NCBI GenBank assembly: GCA_011051425.1
Contig: DRLF01000390.1
Span: forward strand, 1-5,078
Reading direction: 5' to 3'
DNA length: 5,078 nt
From: Thiolapillus brandeum
GTDB taxonomy: Bacteria > Pseudomonadota > Gammaproteobacteria > Chromatiales > Chromatiaceae
Under the pieces are notes generated by a model. That model saw only the letters and a list, made by a program, of their open reading frames with translations, had not been told where the DNA came from and ran no database searches. Each line of letters starts with the position of its first letter. The stretch's first letter is position 1. The position numbers were made by a program, and so were the translations under genes. This document shows positions 1 through 5,078 of this stretch, piece by piece.

Positions 1-571
1 ACGCGTCGGCGGTACCGAAACCCTGCATACATCGGCCCGCATCATCACCGCAACCAACCGCGACCTGGAAACCATGGTCAAGGAAGGCCGTTTCCGCGAA
101 GACCTGTACTACCGTCTGAACGTGGTCAACATCAGCCTGCCTCCTTTGCGCGAACGTATGGAAGACCTGCCCCTGCTCACCGAACACCTGCTGGGCAAGA
201 TCAACCAGCGCCTGCATACCCAGGTGCGAAATATCTCGGAAGCCGCCTGGTCGAGAATGCAGGCCTATGAATGGCCCGGCAATGTGCGCGAACTGGAGAA
301 TATTCTGACCCGCGCCACCGTGCTGTGCCGTGATGACACCATCACCCCGGATCTGCTGGGCATCGACGATGCATCGGCCACAGACACGGAAGCCGCCACT
401 GCAGGCAACTCTGAACTGGAACTGATAAGCCTCGATGTCCTGGAAGAGAGGCACGTGAGGCAGATCCTGGAATACACACGCTGGCACAAGGGCAAGGCCT
501 GCACTATTCTCGGTATCTCCCGCCCCGCACTGGAGCGGCGCATCAAGAAATACGGATTCAACGAATCGTAG
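1..571 (+). CDS. Sigma-54-dependent transcriptional activator (NtrC family), C-terminal part
   Basis: The reading frame is open from base 2 and gives 189 visible residues; the 5' part is off the window. It encodes the end of a bacterial enhancer-binding protein, which uses ATP hydrolysis to open promoters held by sigma-54 RNA polymerase. In order I see RVGG followed by the sensor I segment ATNRDLE (residues 17-23 of the fragment), the arginine-finger region FREDLYYRLNV (31-41), the sensor II motif WPGNVREL (91-98), an acidic linker, and a Fis-type helix-turn-helix at about 144-185 (KACTILGISRPALERR). Walker A, Walker B, the GAFTGA loop and any receiver domain would be upstream, so whether this is a two-component response regulator cannot be decided here. 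The ATG at 74 lies inside the conserved AAA+ domain and is not the start. A sigma-54 promoter 109 bp past the stop suggests it controls the next genes; that is inference. Confidence 0.95.
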   Translation, partial: RVGGTETLHTSARIITATNRDLETMVKEGRFREDLYYRLNVVNISLPPLRERMEDLPLLTEHLLGKINQRLHTQVRNISEAAWSRMQAYEWPGNVRELENILTRATVLCRDDTITPDLLGIDDASATDTEAATAGNSELELISLDVLEERHVRQILEYTRWHKGKACTILGISRPALERRIKKYGFNES

Positions 572-572
572 A

Positions 573-591
573 ATTATTTAACGCAAATAAT
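573..591. promoter_or_regulatory. AT-rich inverted repeat, candidate activator-binding site (UAS)
   Basis: ATTATTT and AAATAAT form perfect 7-bp arms around a 5-bp spacer, starting two bases after the stop of the sigma-54 activator. The centre is about 125 bp upstream of the predicted sigma-54 start site, within the usual range for enhancer sites of NtrC-family activators, whose Fis-type domains bind dyads. No T-run follows the second arm and the stem is all A-T, so a terminator is unlikely. Only one copy was seen, whereas such activators often use two or more sites, so the role is inferred. Confidence 0.4.
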
Positions 592-679
592 CGCCACCTC
601 CCGCACAAACATCCGTTAACCCAGCACCAGCACATTTTTATCCCATTGTTTTACAAGCAATAATAAATTTTTTTCTGTA

Positions 680-696
680 TTGGCACGCAATCTGCA
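680..696 (+). promoter_or_regulatory. Sigma-54 (-24/-12) promoter
   Basis: The sequence TTGGCACGCAATCTGCA matches the sigma-54 consensus YTGGCACG-N4-TTGCW at all defined positions but one (C at 692 in place of T). The invariant GG (682-683) and GC (694-695) are separated by exactly 10 bases. Transcription would begin near 707, giving a leader of about 59 nt before the ATG at 766. An AT-rich stretch (about 632-680) lies just upstream and could help DNA bending, but I found no convincing IHF consensus in it. The neighbouring activator gene supports the call. Confidence 0.85.
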
Positions 697-753
697 ATGT
701 ACAGGACAGTCGTTCACAAAGACCGGCCTTACAAACAAACCAGCGTATTAAAC

Positions 754-758
754 AGGAG
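754..758 (+). promoter_or_regulatory. Ribosome binding site deciding the start at 766
   Basis: AGGAG lies 7 bases before the ATG at 766. It supports this start over the in-frame ATG at 697, which has no such site, would leave the signal peptide internal, and lies upstream of the predicted transcription start near 707. Confidence 0.85.
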
Positions 759-765
759 AAACACC

Positions 766-1053
766 ATGAAAAAAATCATCACTATCGCCGCAATCGCCAT
801 TCTCGGAACCACCACTGCAGCATGGGCTCACGATGAGCACTTTGGCGGCAATGAAGACATGTACGGTTCCAACCTGACTGATCACAGCAAGGGCGCACCC
901 ACCGGCGAAGTCATGAAAGGCAAAGGCGACCTGTACGGCAGCCACATCGCCAACCCGGAAGATATTGCCGCGAACCCCAATGCCAAACCCGAAATGGCGA
1001 GCGGCAGAGAAAGGTTGCATGAGCAGGATCCCGAAGGCTACGGCATCAAGTAA
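766..1053 (+). CDS. Small secreted protein of unknown family with DxYGS repeats
   Basis: This encodes 95 aa, and I do not recognise the family. Residues 1-21 form a clear Sec signal peptide: KK, a hydrophobic core rich in I and A, then AWA with cleavage before H22. The mature protein of about 74 residues should be periplasmic or secreted. It starts with HDEHF, which could act as an N-terminal metal ligand. It carries two matching short motifs, DMYGS (31-35) and DLYGS (55-59), with a looser EGYGI near the C-terminus (90-94). It has no cysteine, is rich in G, N, D, E and K, and looks largely non-globular. It is the first gene after the sigma-54 promoter, so it is probably the main target of that promoter. 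A metal-related or envelope-stress role is possible from context only; no enzymatic motif is visible. Confidence 0.85.
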   Translation: MKKIITIAAIAILGTTTAAWAHDEHFGGNEDMYGSNLTDHSKGAPTGEVMKGKGDLYGSHIANPEDIAANPNAKPEMASGRERLHEQDPEGYGIK

Positions 1054-1070
1054 TATCATCACGCCGTTGC

Positions 1071-1083
1071 GGAGCCATGCTCC
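1071..1083 (+). other. Intercistronic hairpin 1
   Basis: GGAGC and GCTCC are perfect 5-bp arms around a 3-base loop (CAT). It lies 17 bases after the stop of the first small gene. No U-run follows, so it is not an intrinsic terminator. It could mark an mRNA processing or stability site between the two cistrons; that role is a guess. Confidence 0.4.
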
Positions 1084-1106
1084 AGCAGCGGTACCACAAC
1101 ACCCTT

Positions 1107-1121
1107 TGCTGCAAGGCAGCA
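1107..1121 (+). other. Intercistronic hairpin 2
   Basis: TGCTGC and GCAGCA pair as a 6-bp stem with an AAG loop. It ends just before the GGAG ribosome binding site (1124-1127) of the methionine-rich gene. Its left arm could alternatively pair with GCAGC at 1085-1089, so two mutually exclusive folds are possible. No U-run follows. An effect on translation or transcript stability is possible but not shown. Confidence 0.4.
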
Positions 1122-1123
1122 CC

Positions 1124-1127
1124 GGAG
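1124..1127 (+). promoter_or_regulatory. Ribosome binding site deciding the start at 1136
   Basis: GGAG lies 8 bases before the ATG at 1136, directly ahead of a perfect signal peptide. The longer in-frame reading from 965 would overlap the upstream gene and bury the signal peptide. Confidence 0.8.
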
Positions 1128-1135
1128 ACTATCCA

Positions 1136-1429
1136 ATGAAACTGAGCAACATGATTGCCACAACCGCACTCCTTGCCGCCCTTTCCGTGCCTGCTTTGGC
1201 AGACACCGCCAGCATGCCCATGAAGCAGGGGCAGATGCCCATGAACCAGGGAAACATGCAAATGATGAAAGGTGGCATGGGACAAGGCGGTGGCATGGGG
1301 ATGATGAATCCCGAAATGATGAAGCAGAAACAGGAAATGATGAAAAAGCACATGGCAACCATGGAGACACACCTGGCCAACATCGAAGCACTGCTGAAAG
1401 AACTGGTTGAACTGCAAAAGAAAAAATAA
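1136..1429 (+). CDS. Methionine-rich secreted protein with helical C-terminus
   Basis: This encodes 97 aa. Residues 1-22 are a Sec signal peptide (a K at position 2, hydrophobic core, VPALA cleavage before D23), so the protein should act in the periplasm. The mature 75 residues contain 17 methionines and no cysteine. The N-terminal half is low-complexity: a tandem MPMKQGQ / MPMNQGN repeat (27-40), then a stretch rich in M and G. From about residue 62 onward it becomes a charged, amphipathic helix with regularly spaced L and I (80-93), ending in KKK, and it may form a coiled coil. Clustered MxM and MM motifs are known Cu(I) ligands in periplasmic copper proteins; alternatively they could scavenge oxidants or bind unfolded protein. 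Function here is inferred. It lies 82 bp after the first small gene with no terminator between, so it is probably co-transcribed from the sigma-54 promoter. Confidence 0.87.
   Translation: MKLSNMIATTALLAALSVPALADTASMPMKQGQMPMNQGNMQMMKGGMGQGGGMGMMNPEMMKQKQEMMKKHMATMETHLANIEALLKELVELQKKK
1214..1255 (+). repeat. Two tandem 21-bp units encoding MPMxQGx
   Basis: Units at 1214-1234 and 1235-1255 are identical at 17 of 21 bases, and a degraded partial unit (MQMM) follows at 1256. The repeat keeps frame and encodes MPMKQGQ then MPMNQGN, consistent with in-gene duplication that expanded the methionine motif. Confidence 0.8.
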
Positions 1430-1467
1430 GCTGTTAAACAAACCAAATCCCCTTCTGGTGAAGTATT

Positions 1468-1489
1468 GGGCTCTTCGGAGCCCTTTTTT
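1468..1489 (+). terminator. Intrinsic (Rho-independent) terminator with UUCG loop
   Basis: GGGCTC and GAGCCC form a perfect 6-bp, GC-rich stem closed by a TTCG loop, the very stable cUUCGg tetraloop type, followed directly by six T. It lies 38 bases after the stop of the methionine-rich gene and 18 bases before the DUF4399 start codon. It should end most of the sigma-54 transcript and separates the third gene from the first two. There is no matching A-run on its left side, so it is not obviously bidirectional. Confidence 0.93.
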
Positions 1490-1507
1490 AAGAGTGAGAA
1501 ACATCCA

Positions 1508-1933
1508 ATGAAAAAACTGAAACTGCTTCTGGCGCCCGCCCTGCTGCTGGCAGGTAATATTGCCCAGGCCCATTCCCCCGGCGAACATGCCAGGGTCTAT
1601 TTCAAGAATCTTCAGGACGGGCAGACCGTCACTGCCCCCTACAAGGTGCAATTCGGTATCGAAGGCTATGGCATCGTACCCGCCGGCACCAGAGACAAAC
1701 GCCGGCATACTGCAGGTCATCACCACCTGCTGGTAGACCATCCCGGCAACCTGGATATGGAAGAACCCCTGGATCACAGCAAGAACTGCATGCATTTCGA
1801 TCAGGGCGAAACCGAAGCTGTGCTCGATCTGCCACCCGGAAAACATACCCTGCAGCTGTTACTGGGCGACGAAGACCATGAGCCCACAGATCCTCCTCTG
1901 ATGTCGAAAAAGATCACCATCACGGTGCAATAG
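1508..1933 (+). CDS. DUF4399 family secreted protein
   Basis: This encodes 141 aa. A Sec signal peptide covers residues 1-21 (KKLK, leucine-rich core, AQA cleavage before H22). The mature part matches the DUF4399 pattern as I know it: ARVYFKNLQDG near the start, VQFGIEGYGIVPAG (47-60), the histidine-rich GHHHLLVD (70-77), CMHF (94-97) and LPPGKHTLQLLLGD (108-121), then a final beta strand ITITV. Members are small, probably beta-rich periplasmic proteins of unknown function. The conserved histidines could bind a metal, which is inference. The start at 1508 is chosen for the signal peptide; the Shine-Dalgarno is weak (GTGAG, 1494-1498), and the in-frame TTG at 1466 would place the terminator inside the gene. 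No promoter is obvious in the 18 bases after the terminator, so expression may depend on read-through. It converges on recD. Confidence 0.93.
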   Translation: MKKLKLLLAPALLLAGNIAQAHSPGEHARVYFKNLQDGQTVTAPYKVQFGIEGYGIVPAGTRDKRRHTAGHHHLLVDHPGNLDMEEPLDHSKNCMHFDQGETEAVLDLPPGKHTLQLLLGDEDHEPTDPPLMSKKITITVQ

Positions 1934-1944
1934 CCCCGTTTCGA

Positions 1945-3747
1945 TCAGGAAGATTTCAGCAACCGTTCCGCCAGCCCGGAATAACGGTTGACGCTGCGCA
2001 CCACCCCCTGTTTCCAGACCGCCTCATCCGCCCAGACCTTCAGCCCGTGCCTGGCGCGCGTGATGCCTGTGTACAGCAGTTCCCTGGAATTGAGGAGCTG
2101 GTCGTTTTCGGGCAGTACCAGCGCGACCTCATCGAATTCGGAACCCTGCGTCTTGTGCACCGTCATGGCATACACGACTTCCAGGGACGGCAGGCGGGAC
2201 GGGCTGAGAAAACGCAGCTCCTCACCTTTGGCAAAGGCCACGCGCAGCCCCCGACCATGGCGGACAACCACTCCGATATCGCCGTTGAACAGGTCCAGCT
2301 CGTAATGGTTGCGCGTCACCATGACAGGACAGCCGGGGTACCACCTGCCCTCGCCCGCGATCAGCCCCGCCCGGCGCAGCCGTTCCCCGACATAGGCATT
2401 GATCTGTTCGACTCCCTGTTCGCCGGCCCGTGTTATACAAAGAATACGGAACGCAGACAGCAGGGCAAAACACTGCTCTGCATCAGCGGCCTGCAGCAAG
2501 GGGACATAGCGGGTCTCGATCAACGGATCGAGCCAGGCCTGCAGTTCCCTGCCTTCCTGCAATTGCAGGGCATCGGAACTGTCACCGAGAATCCGCCAGC
2601 TCTCTTCGGCATCACCGCTGATGACAGCCGCTGCCAGCCGGCCTATCCCGCCTTCATCGGAAAAACGCCGGCTGCGGGTCAGCTGGCTGAGGTAATCGGC
2701 ACCCTGCCCCCTTGCCTGGGATGGCCGGATGCCTGTCAGCTTCTCCAGCCACATACAGTTGTCCTCACTGTACCCGGGATGCGGACGGGGGATCAGGTCC
2801 GCCAGTACACTGCCGGCTGAAACCGAAGGCAACTGATCCGGATCACCCAGCAGAATCAGCATGGCGCCATCAGGCAGTGCCTGAAGCAGGCGGTACATCA
2901 TGGGCAGATCGACCATGGAAGCTTCATCCACCAGCAGCGTATCAACCATGAGCGGATTGTCAGCATTGTGACGGAACTCATGCTGACCGGGGATGACACC
3001 AAGGCAGCGATGCAGGGTGGTGGCATCTTCCGGGATGGCATCCAGGTCGCGGGGCTCCAGCAGACCCTGCCGGTGCAGCTCTGCCTTGGCCGCCACGATA
3101 GATTCATTCAGTCGCTGGGCCGCTTTCCCTGTGGGCGCCACCAGACGGATGCGCAGGCTGTGACCGTGGAGGCGCTGCATGGCGGCCAGCAGGCTTGTCA
3201 CAGTGAATGTCTTGCCCGTACCTGGACCGCCGGAAATAACGGCAAACCGCTGCCGCAGGGCGTTGGCCACGGCCTGGCGCTGCTGGTCTTCAGGGTCTGC
3301 CTGCGGAAACAGCTGCGCCAGCACCCCGGCAGTCCTGCCTGCATCCGGATCCAGTTGCTGACACTTCATCTGTCCCAACCTGTCGGCCACACCCTTTTCG
3401 AAGCGCCAGTAGCGCCGCAGGTAAAGACGCTGATATTCGTAAACCAGCGGCTGATTCTGTTCCGGCCCGAGGCCCCATGTGGAAATTTCCTGTTGCCAGG
3501 TCTCCGGATCAGGAAAGACGAACCCACCTGCGCCTGTTTCTTCCTGCCAGTACCTGTTCCCGGCTTCTGCTGTCAGCTTCAGACAACTGTGACCACCTCT
3601 CAGCAGTGCGGACAGCAGCAGGATGCTGTGAAACAGCAGAGCCGGGTTTTCCACACTGAATCGGCTGCACAGCGCTTCTGCCAGGTAATAGTCGATGGCT
3701 TCGACTCCCTGCAGCTGCTGACGGCACTGCCGGTAGCTGTCATACAT
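1945..3747 (-). CDS. recD: RecD, exodeoxyribonuclease V alpha subunit (5'-3' helicase)
   Basis: This encodes 600 aa, close to the 608 aa of E. coli RecD. RecD is the faster 5'-3' superfamily 1 helicase motor of RecBCD, which processes double-strand breaks. Visible motifs are Walker A GGPGTGKT (173-180), VAPTGKAAQRL, Walker B VDEAS (273-277), GDPDQLPSV (301-309), LTRSRRFS (356-363), TRNHYELDLFNGDIG (about 478-492), TVHKTQGSEFDEV (529-541) and YTGITRAR (559-566). All key residues look intact. The N-terminal 170 residues form the less conserved domain that contacts RecB. The frame is open upstream to 3954, but that stretch is recB read in another frame; the ATG at 3747 gives the right length and overlaps the recB stop by 8 bp (ATGTATGA), suggesting translational coupling. 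Only a weak GGACGG precedes it. Its 3' end is 11 bp from the convergent DUF4399 gene, and no recD terminator was seen. Confidence 0.96.
   Translation of the reverse strand: MYDSYRQCRQQLQGVEAIDYYLAEALCSRFSVENPALLFHSILLLSALLRGGHSCLKLTAEAGNRYWQEETGAGGFVFPDPETWQQEISTWGLGPEQNQPLVYEYQRLYLRRYWRFEKGVADRLGQMKCQQLDPDAGRTAGVLAQLFPQADPEDQQRQAVANALRQRFAVISGGPGTGKTFTVTSLLAAMQRLHGHSLRIRLVAPTGKAAQRLNESIVAAKAELHRQGLLEPRDLDAIPEDATTLHRCLGVIPGQHEFRHNADNPLMVDTLLVDEASMVDLPMMYRLLQALPDGAMLILLGDPDQLPSVSAGSVLADLIPRPHPGYSEDNCMWLEKLTGIRPSQARGQGADYLSQLTRSRRFSDEGGIGRLAAAVISGDAEESWRILGDSSDALQLQEGRELQAWLDPLIETRYVPLLQAADAEQCFALLSAFRILCITRAGEQGVEQINAYVGERLRRAGLIAGEGRWYPGCPVMVTRNHYELDLFNGDIGVVVRHGRGLRVAFAKGEELRFLSPSRLPSLEVVYAMTVHKTQGSEFDEVALVLPENDQLLNSRELLYTGITRARHGLKVWADEAVWKQGVVRSVNRYSGLAERLLKSS
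2928..2935 (-). other. Chi-like octamer (GCTGGTGG) in recD
   Basis: The - strand reads GCTGGTGG, identical to E. coli Chi, the sequence that switches RecBCD from degradation to recombination. It falls in the codons for LLVDEA of the Walker B motif, so it may be only codon usage. Whether this host uses the E. coli Chi sequence is unknown. Confidence 0.3.
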
Positions 3748-5078
3748 CGGCTTGCCGTCCAAACAGGGTGTCGAGTTGCTGCAGCAGTTGTCCGGAAAGC
3801 TCCCGGTGGTACACACCGGTATCCCCGGCAGGTGACATGCCACGCAGGTAGAAGTAATACACACCGCCGAAATGCACCTCGGGCTGGTAGCCGTCGAGAT
3901 GCGCCCGGAGATAACGGTGCAGCGCCAGACTGTAGAGCAGGTACTGCAGATCATAGAAGGATCGCTGCATGCTGTTTTCGATCATGGGCATGCTGTAATC
4001 CTGCAGCCGGGTACCCAGAAAATTGGACTTGTAGTCCGCCACATAATAGCGCCCCTGCCACTCGAAGATCAGGTCGATAAAGCCATGCATCATGCCGCGC
4101 AGGCGGCGCGTTGCCGGCAATTCGATGGCCGAATCCTGTCCACGGTGCTGAGCGAGTATCTGTGCCAGTTCCGCCACGTTGCCTTTCAACATGGGAAAGT
4201 AAAAGGCCGTCTCGCGCAGGGTTTGCGGCCACGCCAGCCCGGACAGGGTCAGGCCTGCAGGGAGCGGCGTGTCCAGTACCGCCTGCAGCCAGCTCACCAG
4301 GTCGGCACTCTGGAACCCTTCGGGCAACGGACCGAAGCCTGCCAGAGGCCTTTGCAGGACATGCTCCCAGTCGGGACGTGAGAAATCCAGATGTTCGAAG
4401 ATTTCGTGCAGCAGATTGCCTGCCGCCGCACCGGCCGGCAGGGCAAAGCGCAGCTGGGGGGCTGCTTCCGCCTGCCGTGGCTCGTCCTGATCCCTGTCCG
4501 GCAGGGTGATGCCGCCATGACGCAGATTGCGTGTAAGGGCGGAAAAGGAACCCAGCCACCAGTCACGCCGGATACGGCCCGTAAAAGTGGCTGCCACCAG
4601 CACCTGCTCATCCCCGCTGCCCGCAAGATTTTGCAAAAATGGAAAGCTGACATCTTCCACCCTTGTCAGGGCGATAGCCTCGTCACCCTGGGCAAGGTCG
4701 TCAAGAGCCGGCTCCAGACCGCCAACATCATCCAGCCTGAGTACCTGCCCCAGGGGAGCCCGCGCACTATCCCTGAAGGGCGTGCTGCAGACATAACAGC
4801 GTGCGATGGCGCGTGTCGCCGCCACGTAAAGCAGGCGCACCGATTCCGCGTGACCTTCTTCCCTGACCAGTTTGACCTTTTCGGGGTCGTTGCCGAGATA
4901 GTTCACGGGCTCCAGCGTGTTCCTGTCGTGGTAGCTGAGTACTTCCACATTCTTGTTGCCGAACCTGGCGGGGTCCCTGTAACGCGAGGCAAAGGGGATG
5001 AACACCACGGGATATTCCAGCCCCTTGGCACCATGCAGGGTCTGGATGCGCAGCAGGTCGGCATCTGTCTCCAGGCGC
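3740..5078 (-). CDS. recB: RecB, exodeoxyribonuclease V beta subunit (helicase/nuclease), C-terminal part
   Basis: 445 residues are visible, roughly the last third to two fifths of a protein normally near 1,200 aa; the 5' part is off the window. RecB is the 3'-5' helicase and the only nuclease of RecBCD. The fragment begins in UvrD-type motif V (TLHGAKGLEYP, E. coli has HKSKGLEYP), followed by motif VI (LLYVAATRA). After a linker comes the RecB nuclease domain: GNLLHEIFEHLDF with the metal-binding His (codon 4406-4408), HGFIDLIF with Asp (4073-4075), and DYKSN with Asp (4034-4036) and the catalytic Lys (4028-4030). These correspond to E. coli H956, D1067, D1080 and K1082. The motif YDLQYLLYSLALHRYLR and HFGGVYYFYLRG follow, as in active RecB. 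The frame is intact to the stop at 3740-3742. The gene order recB-recD fits the usual recC-recB-recD cluster. Confidence 0.96.
   Translation of the reverse strand, partial: RLETDADLLRIQTLHGAKGLEYPVVFIPFASRYRDPARFGNKNVEVLSYHDRNTLEPVNYLGNDPEKVKLVREEGHAESVRLLYVAATRAIARCYVCSTPFRDSARAPLGQVLRLDDVGGLEPALDDLAQGDEAIALTRVEDVSFPFLQNLAGSGDEQVLVAATFTGRIRRDWWLGSFSALTRNLRHGGITLPDRDQDEPRQAEAAPQLRFALPAGAAAGNLLHEIFEHLDFSRPDWEHVLQRPLAGFGPLPEGFQSADLVSWLQAVLDTPLPAGLTLSGLAWPQTLRETAFYFPMLKGNVAELAQILAQHRGQDSAIELPATRRLRGMMHGFIDLIFEWQGRYYVADYKSNFLGTRLQDYSMPMIENSMQRSFYDLQYLLYSLALHRYLRAHLDGYQPEVHFGGVYYFYLRGMSPAGDTGVYHRELSGQLLQQLDTLFGRQADV
4594..4601 (-). other. Chi-like octamer (GCTGGTGG) in recB
   Basis: This is a second exact GCTGGTGG on the - strand, in the codons for VLVAA of recB. 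It has the same orientation as the copy in recD. Leu-Val codon choice (CTG GTG G) explains it equally well. Confidence 0.3.

Noticed and set aside
646..656. Small dyad TTGT-TTT-ACAA upstream of the sigma-54 promoter
   Set aside because: Four-base arms in an AT-rich stretch are expected by chance, and there is no second copy.
697..765. 23-residue N-terminal extension of the first small protein from the ATG at 697
   Set aside because: The start lies upstream of the predicted transcription start near 707, lacks a ribosome binding site and would make the signal peptide internal.
748..1122. - strand open frame (124 codons) opposite the first small gene
   Set aside because: The opposite strand carries a signal-peptide gene with a good ribosome binding site and promoter; this frame has neither.
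1046..1846. - strand open frame (266 codons) rich in His, Phe and Leu
   Set aside because: It is antisense to the Met-rich and DUF4399 genes. Its histidines are simply ATG codons read backwards (CAT), and it crosses the terminator.
1922..1939. ACGG/CCGT arms between the DUF4399 gene and recD as a terminator
   Set aside because: The stem is only 4 bp with a 10-base loop and no T-run in either direction.
2047..2820. + strand open frame (257 codons) opposite recD
   Set aside because: Antisense shadow of recD with no recognisable protein features.
3748..3954. N-terminal extension of RecD by 69 residues
   Set aside because: The extension is recB coding sequence in another frame, Cys/Ser/Thr-rich and unlike RecD; the ATG at 3747 gives the normal family length.
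2968..4080. Long + strand open frame (370 codons) opposite recD and recB
   Set aside because: It is antisense to intact recD and recB, whose motifs are unambiguous. Its translation shows no domain, and it has no ribosome binding site; it arises from GC-rich codon structure.

Overview
The window looks like a chromosomal segment of a moderately GC-rich proteobacterium, most likely a gammaproteobacterium. The reasons are RecB and RecD proteins of the enterobacterial RecBCD type in adjacent genes, an NtrC-type sigma-54 activator, a near-consensus sigma-54 (-24/-12) promoter and Sec-type signal peptides on small secreted proteins. No RNA gene, CRISPR array, insertion sequence or other mobile-element signature was seen.

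Left part, + strand (1-1933). The window opens inside a sigma-54-dependent activator, of which only the end of the AAA+ domain and the Fis-type DNA-binding domain are present. About 110 bp after its stop lies a sigma-54 promoter (680-696) with the diagnostic GG-N10-GC spacing. Further upstream is an AT-rich inverted repeat (573-591), placed where an enhancer-binding activator would bind. Downstream come three small genes, each encoding a protein with a signal peptide: a 95-aa unrecognised protein with repeated D-x-Y-G-S motifs, a 97-aa methionine-rich protein with a MPMxQGx repeat and a helical tail, and a 141-aa DUF4399 protein. A strong intrinsic terminator with a UUCG loop sits between the second and third genes. 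The first two genes therefore probably form the main sigma-54 transcript, and the third is expressed by read-through or from a promoter I could not see.

Right part, - strand (1945-5078). recB (3' part only) and recD overlap by 8 bp and encode the nuclease/helicase and the second helicase of the RecBCD (exodeoxyribonuclease V) repair complex. Key helicase motifs and the RecB nuclease residues are intact. recD converges on the DUF4399 gene with an 11-bp gap. recC and the 5' part of recB lie outside the window, if present.

The most interesting part is the left one: a sigma-54 activator next to a sigma-54 promoter that drives small envelope proteins, one of them very methionine-rich. The layout resembles the ZraPSR type of metal/envelope-stress system, but the signal sensed and the roles of the three secreted proteins cannot be read from this sequence. 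recBD is ordinary housekeeping DNA repair.
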